This document shows, one piece after another, positions 22,386 through 34,439 of a stretch of 64,000 nt of DNA; the first letter of the stretch is position 1; every line of letters starts with the position of its first letter. The stretch is from Multifurca ochricompacta (taxonomy: Eukaryota > Basidiomycota > Agaricomycetes > Russulales > Russulaceae). The DNA is taken from assembly GCA_022496185.1 (NCBI GenBank), contig WTXG01000018.1:1-64000 (forward strand). The letters run 5' to 3'. Both the position numbers and the translations under genes were made by a program. Under the pieces are notes generated by a model. It did not search any database, was not told the origin of the DNA, and worked only from the letters and a program-made list of their open reading frames with translations.

Positions 22386-22950
22386 TCACTCGGACCTCGC
22401 CCCACATCTATACCCTCGCCCTTGAATCAATTTTGCGTGTCGTGCCGTGTACCACTTCTCGACCTGTTTCCATGCCATGTGTTCACCCGACCTTCGTCTT
22501 GGATTATCACTTTGCTGTACCACGAGCTCCTGTTCCGTTTTACTAGTAGTTACATTCAAGCCAACTTTGTTTTGCATATGTACGTACACACCACCCAGAT
22601 TTAAGGGGCCACACCGTCAGTAGTAGTTAGTTACAAATTACATACAAAGTAGTTACATTTCTGCACCCAGTAGTTATAGCATTAGTACGTACAACTTTAC
22701 CCTTCTCTCCACACATCATTTGGTCTGCGTAGTAGATACATTCATACTTACTTACATCGACATCGACTTCCCTCTCTTGCCATTCGTCGTCCAGTCACCT
22801 ACAGGACAGCCATAAGTGAGCGCGCACTCGATCAGGAGCATATATACGTTGCGAATTTCGCACGCGTATTTTTACCGTTACCGTCGCTTACTTACATCCA
22901 CATCAAGATCAGAGGAGAGGCGGTAAATTCAGAGTTGCGTGCAACGAAGT
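22386..22950. other. Spacer between transportin and PalB genes
   Basis: No gene seen. The stretch repeats short TAGTTA/TAGTAG motifs (CAGTAGTAGTTAGTTAC, AAGTAGTTAC, CAGTAGTTATAG at about 22616-22680). Two nearly identical ACTTACATCGACATCGAC and ACTTACATCCACATCAAG segments occur near 22749 and 22889. Confidence 0.4.
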
Positions 22951-25900
22951 ATGAAATCAAAGATCATACCAGCTCGAACGTCTGAAGCAGAGGTGCGATT
23001 ATCGCCCTTGCCATACGCCAACTCTCCCAACCAGCGCAACCTATCTCCCTTCCAATCAGAATCTCTATGCACGCGCAGCTAAGGCTGAGCTCGCGAAGGA
23101 CCTTGATACCGCCTTTCGCCTATACATCCAAGCAGGCTCCGCATTTCTCAGCCTCAGCCGCGCCGCTTCCCACCTCAGATCCAGGAGCAGGCCCGAAAGG
23201 ACGCGAATCGCGCACTGGATCGCGCAGAGCGAATTAAGGCTGTCAAACACGATCTGGCACCAGTGTTGCGTAACCCGTTTGCACCTGGTTCGTCATTGTA
23301 GTCGTGTATCGTTCAGATAATCACTAATAGCGCTATATGCGTAGAGGAACAGCAGCTTGTGTTGAGAAAGGGATCGGTAATCAATCGCATCGCAGCGCCG
23401 CCGTGGACGAACACCCCCTTAAGTTTGGGAGGAGCAGGGACACCGTTCAGGTATGCTGCTCATTCGCTGTCATCTTACCCCAGTTTTCCTAAAACTTCAA
23501 GGACTCGATGTCACTGATTCGTTTCAGCGAATCTGGTGAACTGCTCGAGTTGTCGCCTGAACAGAAGGAAGCCGGGGTTTTTTGGCGCCGGCCAAGCGAG
23601 GTGTTTGCCAATGCCAAGATATTCTCTTCGGACCTCCGCCCGGAGGACATCGTGCAACGGGTCGTAGCCGATTGTTCTCTTTGCGCATCGATTATCATCT
23701 GTTTGTTACATAGTCGGACGCATGACTCTGAGGTCTGCCTATCTGCCCTTTAGTTGGAGATTTGCGTCACCATGTCAGACCTCTGACCGCGACCACAGGC
23801 AGCGCTGCCTTCCCTCTATCCTCGGGGGGTTGACGGAAGGTTGCATCTGTCCCTGACGGGTGAATATGAACTCAAGATTTTTTTCAACGGAGTGCACCGA
23901 CGAGTAAGCGCCTATCCGGCAGTGCTGATTCGCGATCTCACATCGGTTCTTGGTTAATTTCTATAGGTCGGTTAGTAAATCCCAACTGCCATTCCGCTTG
24001 TTGTAAATGCTACGGCTCATTACGATTCACGCGGTTGTCTGCAGTATTAGACGATCGCCTCCCTTTTCGCCCTGACGGATGTCGTATGTGCATGACGACC
24101 AGGGGTATAAAGGACATTTGGCCTTCCCTAGTTGAGAAAGCCGTGCGTATGAGGTGCATGGTCAAACGCAACCTGTAGCTCATGCTCACGCAGTACCTGA
24201 AACTTATGGGAGGGTACAATTTCCCTGGCTCGTGCGTCAGGCTACTCGCCCTGGATTCGTAATCGTGGCTTATCAAAGTTGCTTTAGAAATTCGAGCACG
24301 GATATCCAGTGAGGATTCAACAAGCCCCGAACCCTACAGTAAAAGTATCTGACTTTATTGCTCCAGTGCACTAGCAGGATGGATACCGGACTATCTTGAA
24401 GTTAAGAGGTAACATTCATTTGACTATTCCACGTTCACATCGTGTTCATCTTCGTAGCCCTTCATTCCAGCGGGAGCAAACATGGACACGGCTCATCCGC
24501 GGTTTCCGTGATGGTGCGCACACTGTCTTTGTCCCCCGATTTTGTGACCATAGCTGGGGGCTTGCAGGGCAGTGCATATTATCTGTCGGGACTGACAACA
24601 AACCTATCTCCAACTGGGGGCGCGTGAAGCTCCTTCCTGCGCACTGTTATGCTGTGATAGGTCCGCTTTTCCGTGTCAAGCGACGTTAACTGCTTCTGAT
24701 GTCATCAAAAGACGTCAAGGAGGCGGAGGATGGAGCGCGGTGGTTGACAATCCTAGATTCGTGGCTCCCGAGGGGTGATGCCGATACCCAATTTGATGCC
24801 CTCCTTGAAGATGTATCTCTTGAGAGCGACGACCAGAGGCGTGGGTGCTGTCTGGTCTTTGAACATTCCCGGGCTCATCTTCGTTCAGGTGTTATTGACA
24901 TAGCCTGGGACGACGCATGCACGGTGTTCGGAAGCGCATGCGTTAGTTGGAATCCGGAGATGTTCAAGAATCAATTGAGTTATCACGGGTCAGTCTCTAC
25001 TGCATATCAAGACCGTCCCTTTCCAACTCTACTTAGGGTTTGGAGAGCCATGCATTTATCGCAAGCTGAAAGGGACGAATGTATGTCGTCTAACACCGAG
25101 ACACACATGAAACAGTGGTCATCTCTTCATAGCTGCTCATCAGACAGTTCGACTTTTGCTCGAGCGTCCCAAAGACGCGCCGAGATTGTCTGAAGAGGTT
25201 TGGATACTCCTGACGCGGCACCGCATAGATACTCGCCGGTCATCCGAGTTCATCTCGCTCCATGCCGAATACGACGATGTTCTCCCCTCTCCCCCAAACA
25301 TTATTGCAGATGCCGCCAAGACCCAGGGTGTGTACACAGACAACCCCCATGTCTTGGTACGGACATCACTCCCGTCAGCGCGGCCTATTACTGAAGAGAC
25401 ATAGGTGCGGACGATCGTGCCCCTGTCTGATGCGTCCGGCACGATCTCCGTGAACCTCTCTTACGATGGTCCCTTCGATGACATTGGCTTCACTGTCACC
25501 GCATACTCTGGTCTTACCATGCAGTGGGACGAGAGTCTCCGCAAGCTCCCTTTTGATATAAGGGTGTCTGGCTCTCTGACAGCCAAGACATCTGGTGGAA
25601 ATTATACCTTGAAAACATACATGGTAAATCCACAGTATCGCCTGCGCGTACCCATGGCGCAACAGGGCCTTCAGCAAAGACGCGCGTTGAGGTCGCATTA
25701 CATGCACCGCGAGATGTCCCTGTTAACGTGATGGCCATCTGGGGCAGCGGCGAGCGTGTTTTTGAGTAAGACTGTCCTCCTCATATGCGATGCTCTGTCT
25801 CTCTGAACTCTGAATGAACACTCTGAAATGAATAGCATTGCGCAGAATGACATTGTTGTGACGTCAGGCGCCTACACGTACGGCTTCGCCCACTTTTTCG

Positions 25901-26588
25901 CCGATCTTCCCCGTAAGCCTGTATTGTATGGTCATCGTTTACACCAACTAGCTAAATGAGGTGTTATAGATGGTGACCTCACACTTTCTGTGTCCGCTTC
26001 TCACCTGCCCACCAAGGACATTCTCGCTGCTTGTGTGTAGTTCGCGCCGAGTTGAAGTCGAGCCAATCCACAAGAAGGGGCGGGCATGTTCGCCAAAACC
26101 TTGCGAGGAGAATGGTGCGCTTCCATACTTGCCAACTTGAAAGCATCGCGACGCAATCTAACTTGATTGACTTTCACGCAGGTCCACTGGCGCACGTTCT
26201 CGATACGTGCTCGAGTTGCCCACGCCCGCACAAGTCAAGTGAGTCTCTTCCTCTTCTCTTCTAACTCGGTCTTTCTTTATCGCTATTCCACCACAATGTT
26301 CATAGCTGACCCTGACACATCACACTGGGAACCGCTCATAGAATCCGCTTGCAGCCCGATGTGCCTGCATTTGTACGTGTTGATGTTTTTCCCGGGACAG
26401 GCGGGACATCGCTCGTCTCGTCTGGGGCGTTCACGGACGCACGCTCAGGTGCAGCCACTGGGCAAGTCACACTGCGCGCGGGGCAGTACATCGTAGAGCC
26501 AACGGTGGATGGCACGCCTGGTACGGAGTGTGCATTTAGCGTAGTGATATATAGTTCAAGCGCGGGGGTACGCCTCGCGCCTGTGTAA
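22951..26588 (+). CDS. palB: PalB/Rim13-type calpain-like protease, several apparent frameshifts
   Basis: A chain of more than 20 exons is read. The N-terminal MIT domain (NLYARAAKAELAKDLDTAFR, then RALDRAERIKAV) docks ESCRT-III. The catalytic core shows Cys in VADCSLCAS (exon 23528-23732), DDRLPFRPDG, KLMGGYNFPGS, the His in DIHALAGWIP (24288-24408), WTRLIRGFRDGQCILSVGTD, KLLPAHCYAVI and LTILDSW. C-terminal beta-sandwich domains follow (HGVWRAMHLSQAERDE, WILLTRHRIDTRRSSEFISL, YMVNPQYRLRV, PQEGAGMF) to TAA at 26588. PalB cleaves and activates the alkaline-pH regulator PacC/Rim101. A 4-base exon (23967-23970) is needed after VHRR. Frame breaks lie near 23165, 25650, 26010 and 26068, yet splice phases around them agree with single missing or extra bases. 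Confidence 0.85.
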
Positions 26589-26765
26589 TAAAAGGTAGAA
26601 GCTTTGCACACGTCTCTCCATGCGTATTTGATGCACTTTCTTGAGTATGTGCGTGCATGTGTATACTACTAACAGAATCGAATTCTAAAAAAGACATTTG
26701 ATGACGCAGGGACGAGACCGGCGCTGTGCGAAGCAAAACAATGCGATGGTGCTTGGCACCGTATG

Positions 26766-27763
26766 TCATGCCGGCAACTCGAATTTTTGGCCCTGGAGAA
26801 CTCTGCAAATGAATGGAGGTGAGCGGCGTCATGTCAGGTGCCATGGTAAGAAAGGAGAAATGAAGGAGAGGAGTTAGGAGAGTAAATGAAGGAAACACGT
26901 ACTTGGTGAAGTAAACATAAAAGAAGTCGAGGTACAGTCCTGTCTGCACGAGTCCTGCCAGAATTGAGATCGGGTCAATTAGTTCTTCAGCGAAATATCT
27001 AAGGTCCGGCAGAAGCGAGGGTAGGTCAACTGCACGCGCATAGGTCAAGGAAACAAGTACCGATATATCCAATTAGGAATGTAAAGGCCACGATACGCGC
27101 CAAGCGCGGCGAGGTAGTGCGTCGTGATGGTCTCCGCTTCGCCTGTGCGCTGGAGTATGAAGAGTTGCGGGAGGATTGCGATGGCCTCAAGGAAGATGGA
27201 GAAAGACCAGAAGACTTCTGTGATGGAGTAGGAGTAATTGAAAAGGAACGCGAGGAGGAACGCAGGTACGACGAGGTACTCGATGCGGAAGGTGTCAATA
27301 GACGGGTCGTTTGTCGGCCTAGGTGTGAGCGTCGCGCAAGGGGTTCAGTCTTTCAGGGGGAAGCAAATCGAGGGAGGGGGTTGGGTAGAATGAAGGCGTA
27401 CCGAAAACGACTTTCATGAGATAGAGGATGTAAACGCTGCTAGTGATGAAGAATATTTTCATGACCATATTATAAAGGGAAACCCAAGTTTGAAATAAGT
27501 CAAGGTATCGCGTGATGAAAACAGTGGCATAGAGTGCTTGTGTCTTAAAGGAGATGCCTAGAAGAAGGGTGGGGAGGTAAACCAATGTTAAATTAAAGGG
27601 GAAGGAAAGTAACCTCTGCAGGAGCGAGACGTTTGTATTTTATGGAGAAGGATGAAGATGGAGGCGAGGTGAGAAAGGTCACCTTTACATGAAAAAGTTG
27701 AGAGTTGAGTGATACAATTGAAGGATGAATGAATGGCTCACCTAAAAGTCTGAAAATGTTCAT
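26766..27763 (-). CDS. ERD2: ER lumen protein retaining receptor (KDEL/HDEL receptor)
   Basis: Six exons on the minus strand: 27763-27742, 27682-27614, 27557-27402, 27318-27061, 26998-26903 and 26802-26766, about 212 residues. This seven-helix Golgi protein binds HDEL/KDEL tails and returns ER residents. It starts [20 protein letters not shown] and contains [57 protein letters not shown] and [20 protein letters not shown], all characteristic of ERD2, ending LPA. The junction from exon 3 to exon 4 is one base short: carry of G plus GCCGACAAAC gives the wrong frame, while one extra base gives RPTNDPS. No alternative GT or AG repairs it. Confidence 0.9.
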
Positions 27764-28094
27764 TGATAGTGAGACGAGAGGAGAGGCAGGCCTTGCGGCA
27801 AGGGTATGTATGTGGTGGTGGTAGTAGGCGGTAGTAGGTAGTAGGTAGTGAGGTGAGTGACAACAGGTAGTAGAACCATACGACGCCGCTTAACGGAGCC
27901 GTGACATCCGACGACAGCGCCAGATTTATTTGTATTTATTTATTTATTCTCACGGTACGTACTTCTCGGCTCGGCTACAGGCTACAGGTTTCCTCCATTT
28001 ATTCATCTCATCTCGTCTTCTTCCCTTCTCCTTATATTATGTTCAGTAGACACCTAAATGATGACTAGACAACCTCTCCTTCCTTTTCATTTTC
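27764..28094. promoter_or_regulatory. Shared upstream region of ERD2 and the ADC-like gene
   Basis: The two genes are divergent and about 330 bases apart, so this is a bidirectional promoter. It contains a GTAGTAGGCGGTAGTAGGTAG repeat (about 27820-27850) and an AT-rich block TTTATTTGTATTTATTTATT (about 27926-27946). CTCCTTATATTATG near 28028 may act as a TATA-like signal for the rightward gene. Confidence 0.5.
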
Positions 28095-28982
28095 ATGTCT
28101 CGGTCTCACTCACCTTCTTCAGATCCTATTCCCCCAGCTAACGTGTCCTCTGCCCCCCCACCATGGAGACTTAGAACCAAGCTTTACGTCTTTGCTACAC
28201 CACTCAAGCCAGTCAACCGAGAGGATCCTATCCTCCAGGGTCTTCCCCCTGGCTCCTATAATCCCTCGGAGACCTTGCATCCCTCGGCCCTCGCTCCTGT
28301 TAACGGCTCTCCTCAATGGGAAGGTGGTCTGATGACTGCCGTCCTTGTGCGTTACGAGGATTCCCCTGTTGGACCTTACGACGAGCTCATCATGGTTGTA
28401 AATGGGTTCGCCAACCCCCATGCGAAGGGTACGACAGGCCGTATCACGAACATCTATGTTAGCACCCGACAAAGTGTCTGGAATGGCCGTATCAATTGGA
28501 GTGTGTCACAATCTCGCTCGCTCTCTCACTGAGCTAACAGGCCCCCCTTCTCTCTAGATATTCAGAAACACCTGGCTCGTTTCGAGTTTACTCCAACTGG
28601 TCCAATGAGTTCAATTTTCAAGGCTTTCCTACCAGATGGAGAAATACCTTTTTTCGCAGCTCGCGTAACTGATTCTCACATTCCTGGCATTCCGATACCA
28701 TCCCTGTTTATGAACCCTTTTATGCGCATCGTGCAGCCCCCACTACTTGCCGGGCTCCCCGCTGATATCCAAGTCGAGAGTCACGACGAGTCGTGGCTAT
28801 CTATTACTCCCCTCTATCGCGGCAAATGGCGTCTCGCCTATATTCAACCTGTTGAAGGTGGGCCAGAAAGCTTCGGCGATGGATTGCAATTCCCTAAATT
28901 CAAACCATTTTGGATCGGAGTCAAGTTTACGGGAGAGATTCTCTTCCCTGATGGGAAGAAAGTTACCCGTAAGGCTGAATAG
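28095..28982 (+). CDS. Acetoacetate-decarboxylase-like fold protein
   Basis: Two exons (28095-28500, 28558-28982) encode 276 residues. The protein begins with a Pro/Ser-rich segment then PPWRLRTKLYVFA, GPYDELIMVVNGFANP, GRITNIYVSTRQSVWNGR, NWNIQKHLARFEF and FPKFKPFWIGVKFTGEI. This order is that of fungal proteins assigned to the acetoacetate decarboxylase-like beta-barrel superfamily. I do not see a clear catalytic Lys in the bacterial decarboxylase context, so enzymatic activity is not claimed. No signal peptide or membrane helix is evident. It shares an upstream region with ERD2, which suggests nothing firm about function. Confidence 0.65.
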
Positions 28983-29088
28983 GTTTAGCTGTTGCCTTTA
29001 ATATGAGGGGGGAGGGGTACTTGCGGGTACGGGGATGGATAGGATAGGAATTTAGAAATAGATTTGATTTTATTGTTTATGATTTGAT

Positions 29089-29094
29089 CACGTG
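29089..29094. promoter_or_regulatory. CACGTG site upstream of KRI1
   Basis: GATCACGTGACC lies about 93 bases before the KRI1 start codon. CACGTG is the core bound by bHLH factors such as Cbf1/USF types. The same core, usually preceded by AT or followed by AC/AT, recurs in several promoters of this window. Confidence 0.45.
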
Positions 29095-29186
29095 ACCGAG
29101 CTGCTACTTTGGGCGGTGCGGTGCGGGCCGGGTAGGTGCTTTCGCTTTTCTTTTTTCCAGCTTCGGCTTCAGCTCTCAGCGCAGAA

Positions 29187-31815
29187 ATGAAACAACAGTT
29201 GATCTCTTCATCCTCTGCCTCTAACTCAGAGGATGAGAATGATCCACACCAATTCACAATTAATGAGCATTTCGCGAAAGCTTTCCAATACCGCAAAGAG
29301 CGCGAAGAGCTCGCTAGGCGTGCGCGAGCGCTCTCCCTTACTAAAGCTAGAGCAAGCCAATCTCGCTGACTTGTTTTTTTTCTCTATTACAGTCAAGGAA
29401 AAGTATGGATCCGATGCTGACACTGATGATCCGAGCTCGGACGTGTCTGATTCAGAGTCCGACGAAAGTGAAGACGAAGATGGTGAAGAGCTGACCCCGG
29501 CCCTCGACGTCGCCATCCTACGTACACTCGCACGTATCAAGGCGCGAGACCCGGGTATTTATGATGTCAGTCGCAACGTCTTCGAAGGTGCACCTCTGTC
29601 TTCCCTCCTTCCTACCTCCCTCCCTCCCCATGGCCATTCGTCCTCTTCCTTTTCTTTTTTCTTTTCTTTTTCTCATGTGCACCAAATTCATAGAGGAGCA
29701 CAGCAACAGCAAATTTCACACGTTACCCGCGTCTACCCACCAGAAGAAAGCCAAAGCGGACAAGCCCTTGACGCTTCCAGGACAACGCCTTGTTGCCGCA
29801 CTCGATGCTGTGGCCCCCCATTCCCCCTTGTCAGAAGCCCCATCCCCACCGTCACCGTCAACGCACGTTGCAGAACAGGCAGCTCTGCGGGCTGAGACAA
29901 TTGCAGCATTTCATTTTAGCACTGTCGAAAGGGGCCTTGATGCGAACGATATGGAACAAGATGAAGGGGGTTTGTTCACCTTACGTGAGAAGACGAAGGA
30001 TGAGATGGAACAGGAAGAGGCTGAATACCGCGCCTACCTCGAACGCGAGGTAGGCTCACTCGAAAAGATCTTGGACCTCGGCGATAATGGGAAGGGTGAG
30101 ACGCGCCCGAAGGGAGAAGAGGATGCACAACCACATCACAGCGAGAAGGAGATCGGGAAGGGGAAGAGGAAGAGGAAGAAAAGGGTCAAAAGCGCTGTTG
30201 GCGAGGAGACCAAGGAGCTAGACCAAGAGTTTTTGATAAAGTCCGTTTGCACTTCTTCCTTCCTCTCAGTCGCCCAACTGACGACATGATTTTTTGGGTT
30301 ATTGTAGCTACATACTGAATCGCGGCTGGATCGACCGCTCAGCGCGTCGCATACCTACCTATAAAGAGGTCACCGCGGTGCCCTCACACCCCAAAAACCT
30401 TGATCCCCCAGAGACACTGGTCGCGGCCGACGTCTCTACAGACGCCAACAGTGATATCATCGAGGACGAAGACGAATTTGACGAGGTCGTCGAGCGCTTC
30501 GAAAGCTCGTACAACTTCCGCTTCGAAGAGCCCGACCCGGCGCATATACTGTCCTTCCCTCGTGCTGTTCAGACTGTGCGCCGGCCAACGGAACACGCAG
30601 AGCGCCGCCGCACCGCGCGCGAGCGGCGGAGAGAGCGTAAAGATGCGGAAAAAACCCAACGGCGCGAGGAAATAAAGCGCCTGAAAGGGCTCAAGACTCG
30701 AGAAGTAGAGGCAAAACTCGAGCGCATTGGTAAAGAGGGTGGCTGGGCGCGCAGCCAGGGTGTGTTTCCCTGTCTCAATCTCCCTCGTTCGCTGATTTTT
30801 ATGGGATCTGGTTCGCGCAGCGTTGGAAACACTCGATTTGGACGGAGATTGGGATGCAGGGGCGCATGATCGGCAGATGGCAGCTATCCTCGCCGAGGCG
30901 GACGGCGTGGGCGTTGGCGAGGAAGACGAAAAGCCGACATGGGATGACGACATTGACGTTGGTGACATCATTTCAACAAACGATGGCGAAGCGCGGCGCG
31001 CATCTGCAGCAAAAGAGCGTAAGAAAGCTAAGAGGAAGGAAAAGAAAAGAATGAGAGATGATGATGCGAGTGGAGTCGATGTGGATGAGATGGATGCGGA
31101 TGCGGATGCACCGAATGGCGGTGGGGGTGATTGGGAGGAAGTAGAGTGGGACGGCACGGAGGAGATGCGTAAGCGTGTTCTTGATCAGTACATGGAGGAA
31201 CTATACGAGCTCGAGTTCAACGACATGGTGCGCCCTCACTAATGCTTCCCCCTGAGATTTTCTGCTCACACGCATAAACGCGCATGCGTGTAGGTTGCGG
31301 GCATGCCCACACGCTTCCGATATGTTCCAACGACGAAGGCATCCTACGCGCTGACCCCCGCCGAATTGCTGCTCGCAGATGACAAGGACCTGAATGAATA
31401 TCTCAGTTTGAAAAAGCTCGCGCCATATCGCAAGGCGCGCGAGACATGGGATGCAAAGCGCGGCGAGCGCTTACGAGAGTTTAAGAGGAAGGTCTCTGTG
31501 CGTGTGGCAGAAACAGGTGCCGATCCTACTGCAGAGTGGCATGCGATGGAGAGCGAGCGCAGGTCAAAGAAGAGGAAAGGGAGGAAGGAGCGCATACGCG
31601 AAAAGGCTGCTCGAGCCCCGGAGGAGGCGCAAGTGATGGTGGCGGAAGGCAAGGCCCGAGCTACCTCGCCAATGGCTAGCAAACATGCCGAACATCCCCA
31701 GGATAGTGAAGAGGAATGTGACCATGAAGATATTGTTGGGAGTGGCCAGCCTGTAAAGAAGAAACGGAGGCGGCAGAAAAGATCGGGCAAGCCTGTCGAG
31801 AAAGCTATAGAATGA
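29187..31815 (+). CDS. KRI1: KRI1 ribosome biogenesis factor
   Basis: Six exons (29187-29319, 29393-29587, 29694-30240, 30308-30759, 30821-31227, 31294-31815) give 751 residues. Kri1 is a nucleolar protein needed for 40S subunit production with Krr1. Signatures: FTINEHFAKAFQYRKEREEL at the N terminus, an acidic serine-rich block, ELDQEFLINYILNRGWIDR, SYNFRFEEPD, ERRRERKDAEKTQRREEIKR, the Kri1 core LETLDLDGDWD and YELEFNDMVAGMPTRFRYVP, and the C-terminal domain YALTPAELLLADDKDLNEYL. The tail is strongly basic (KKKRRRQKR), a likely nucleolar signal. All exon phases agree, with no frameshift. Confidence 0.93.
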
Positions 31816-31862
31816 CACGCAGCACACAAGAAAGAGGTGCGTATGTAATAGCGAGCGATCGT

Positions 31863-32418
31863 CTACTCTGGAGGTATGAACAGTCTAATGTATCTATCGA
31901 CGTAGGACTGGGGGATGCCCTTCTGAAGGGCGTCCTTGATCCCCATGTTTATGCGGTGGATATACTCCATCTTTGGGATGTCGCGACTAGTACGGTTGAA
32001 GTCTATGTACGCCAGAGCATCTATGGCCCTCCTCTCAACCGTCTTTCCTTCATCGGAGGACATGATTAACTCGAGACGGATGATCCTCTTCTCGTAATCA
32101 TGGGGGACCCCTTCGTATTTGTCCAGGGACTCTTCGTCCCTGAAGCTGAGCTCGTACACAAAACCGTAAACGTGGTCTCCAGAGGAAGGAATGATATCCG
32201 CATAGCCGCATTGGTTAATGATCCAACACCTGTGGGGGACTCGTTGGAATAGATTGGATTGGAGATCTCAAGATCTCATCTCACCAGTTACTCAGTATTC
32301 CAATTCCTATATACCTACTCTCATGGCAACGTCTATTCATTTGGTCTATCCATAAGTTGCTTCCATAACCAAAATACAGAGTCGGAGGTATTCCGCGAGT
32401 GTCGAAATCGTCAGGCAT
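31863..32418 (-). CDS. Gamma-glutamylcyclotransferase-like protein
   Basis: Two exons (32418-32285 and 32229-31863) encode 166 residues. The fold signature is PTLYFGYGSNLWIDQM, where YGSN forms the substrate loop, and DKYEGVPHDYEK, which places the general-base Glu in YEGV. These are hallmarks of the GGCT/AIG2-like family, which cyclises gamma-glutamyl groups to 5-oxoproline during glutathione-related turnover. The start ATG was chosen because MPDDFDTRGIPPTLYFGYGS is the usual N-terminal spacing. It is convergent with KRI1 (48 bases between stop codons) and divergent from the LRR gene. Confidence 0.87.
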
Positions 32419-32679
32419 CGAGTTGGCCCCCGTGGCGTGGATAGCGAGTAGCGAGAGAGTGAGTGTTGTTTTCTTTGTTGTTACGGATATCCCGGGCCGA
32501 TACACGATCACGTGTTATATTGTTATTGTAGTCGTTTTTGTGAATAATACCCTTTTGTCGTGTCGTCGTCGTCATATTTTGACAACAATGTACATGTATG
32601 CGCACGCTTTACTACATCGTTCTTTTCCCCATCCCACTATCTCACCTTTCCTTCGTACGTTACCCACGCAAAAGCCTCT

Positions 32680-34290
32680 ATGAGTGGAACTCATCGGCGG
32701 TCACATACACCTTCGTTTCAAGGCTCAGTATTCTCTTCATCCAGGTTCAAAGAGCATTTGTCAATTTCTGTGCCTCCATCAGACCCATCTATCGGGCGTT
32801 CTCATTTCTCACCGCACTCTCCCACTGGGCCGTCGGAGCGTGCATTATCTCTCAGCGTATCTACAATAGACAAACCCTCTCCGTCCTCAAGGCCCCTTGA
32901 TCTTGAGAAGGGCTCTACAGACAATTCGAGCCCGCGGAGCACGCAACCAACCATCAGGGATCGTTTCACGTGCTTTTTTTTTGATCTTCAAGCGAGTCGA
33001 AGAGAAAGTGATTCTTCCGTCGTCCAAGGCGTTGAGCCTGATGTGGCGCTCCAGCCCAAATTATCAGAATGGCAACCACTCACTGTACGCAAACAGGCGC
33101 CTGTCACAATCAAATTTCGCAGTCGGTAACGCAGAAGCTGTGCAGTCGACCACTACTCGCTGCCCTTATTGTCTTTCTGCTTTACATATTCATCAACGTG
33201 ACCATTATCAACGTCCATGTGTTTGCTCCCGCGCGCGTGCTGCCCAACCTCTCCATTACTACGTCCCCTGCGAGCGCGCCGACAACTACCGATGTGCTTT
33301 CAGCTGACACACAGCAATGTATAATTCAGTATGTGCTCAACGCACCGAGCGATCCCACCGGGTACCCGTGCAACACTTGTCTCCCCCGCCTTGCGACATT
33401 GTCACCTAACGCTACAGCAGTGTACCCCACTGCACTGGATGTGACGCAGTTCTGCGGTTTGAGGTCGATATGGGAGGATGCTAATCAACAGGGCCAGGCT
33501 GGACTTGAAGCCAGAGGTTGGGTCAAGGATGTCAAATTTTGTGCATGGGGCGGCGTGCGGTGTGACGGCACTGGTCGGGTCTCATCGTTGTGAGTTCCCA
33601 TAACGTTTTCCTTCTCGTTTCTATGCCGATCACAGTCGCGATCCTTCAATTGATTATAGACAGCTGACCTTCCCTGCTGTTCCAACGTCTCTCCCTGCCG
33701 AGTTCACGAATCTCACCGCACTTGAGACCCTTGAAGTTGTCGGTGATGGAAATTTCCTGGTACGTCTCTCTAGGCTGGCTGGCAGTGGATGGTATGTTGA
33801 CAACTTTCTTTTAGCTGGCCCATTCCCGGTGACATTCAGCGCTTTAACTAAGCTTGTCTCACTGCATCTCGAAGATACGGCGCTGGGCGCCCTTCCAGAT
33901 GCCTTGCAGGACATTACCTCTCTCACTCTTGTCCGCAATGCGCAGATTGGATCATCGTTACCTCCAAGCATCGGGAATGGCAACCTTCGTTCGCTGTACG
34001 TTGTCGAGCGACAACATGTCCGTTTTGTGACTGAGCACTCATTATTTAGTGTTGTCAATAATGAGGCTCTATCCCTGAGTGCCGCGCAGAGCACGTCACT
34101 GTGTGGCGGGCAACTGAAAAACTGTGACCTCCGCGGCTCTGGTGCAAGGCGTGCGGTGCATGTCTGCTGGGCTGAATCCCCTCTTGGACTTGTGCGCTTT
34201 CCTGCACCCTTTGTTGACGCTGTAACTGCCTGTTATTCTAACTTTTGTTTTTGCTACAACAGTAGCGGACATTTGGATGTGGTCTGTTGA
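32680..34290 (+). CDS. Membrane-anchored leucine-rich-repeat protein
   Basis: The start MSGTHRRSHTPSFQG leads into about 135 Ser/Pro-rich residues without a signal peptide. One membrane helix follows (RPLLAALIVFLLYIFINVTI) after a short intron (33085-33122). Outside the helix come Cys-rich LRR-cap-like sequence (CAWGGVRCDGTGRVSSL) and repeats (LTALETLEVVGDG, LTKLVSLHLEDTALGALPD, SLPPSIGNGNLRSL). This is a type II membrane layout with an extracellular LRR domain similar to plant LRR receptors but no kinase. Exons: 32680-33084, 33123-33589, from 33660, from about 33819, and 34075-34290. The junction near 33760-33819 is one base out of phase unless the weaker donor GTGATG is used. The C-terminal end after LKNCDLRGSG is uncertain. 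Confidence 0.65.
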
Positions 34291-34439
34291 CGATACTGTA
34301 CTCTATGCATATTGTCTATTAGTACTTTTGTAGCTTTAGTGATGGTAATAATGAAGGATAAATTCCACGCGGGCGGGGGGGAACCTTCTCTTCTCACACT
34401 CACACACACACCAAGCCTCTTTCATTCATTTCATGATCA

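Noticed and set aside
25357..25404. TAG stop after PITEET as the end of an independent gene in PALB
   Set aside because: A standard 48-base intron (GTACGG...CATAG) removes the stop and joins NPHVL to VRTIVPLSDA in phase, matching the protease C-terminal domains.
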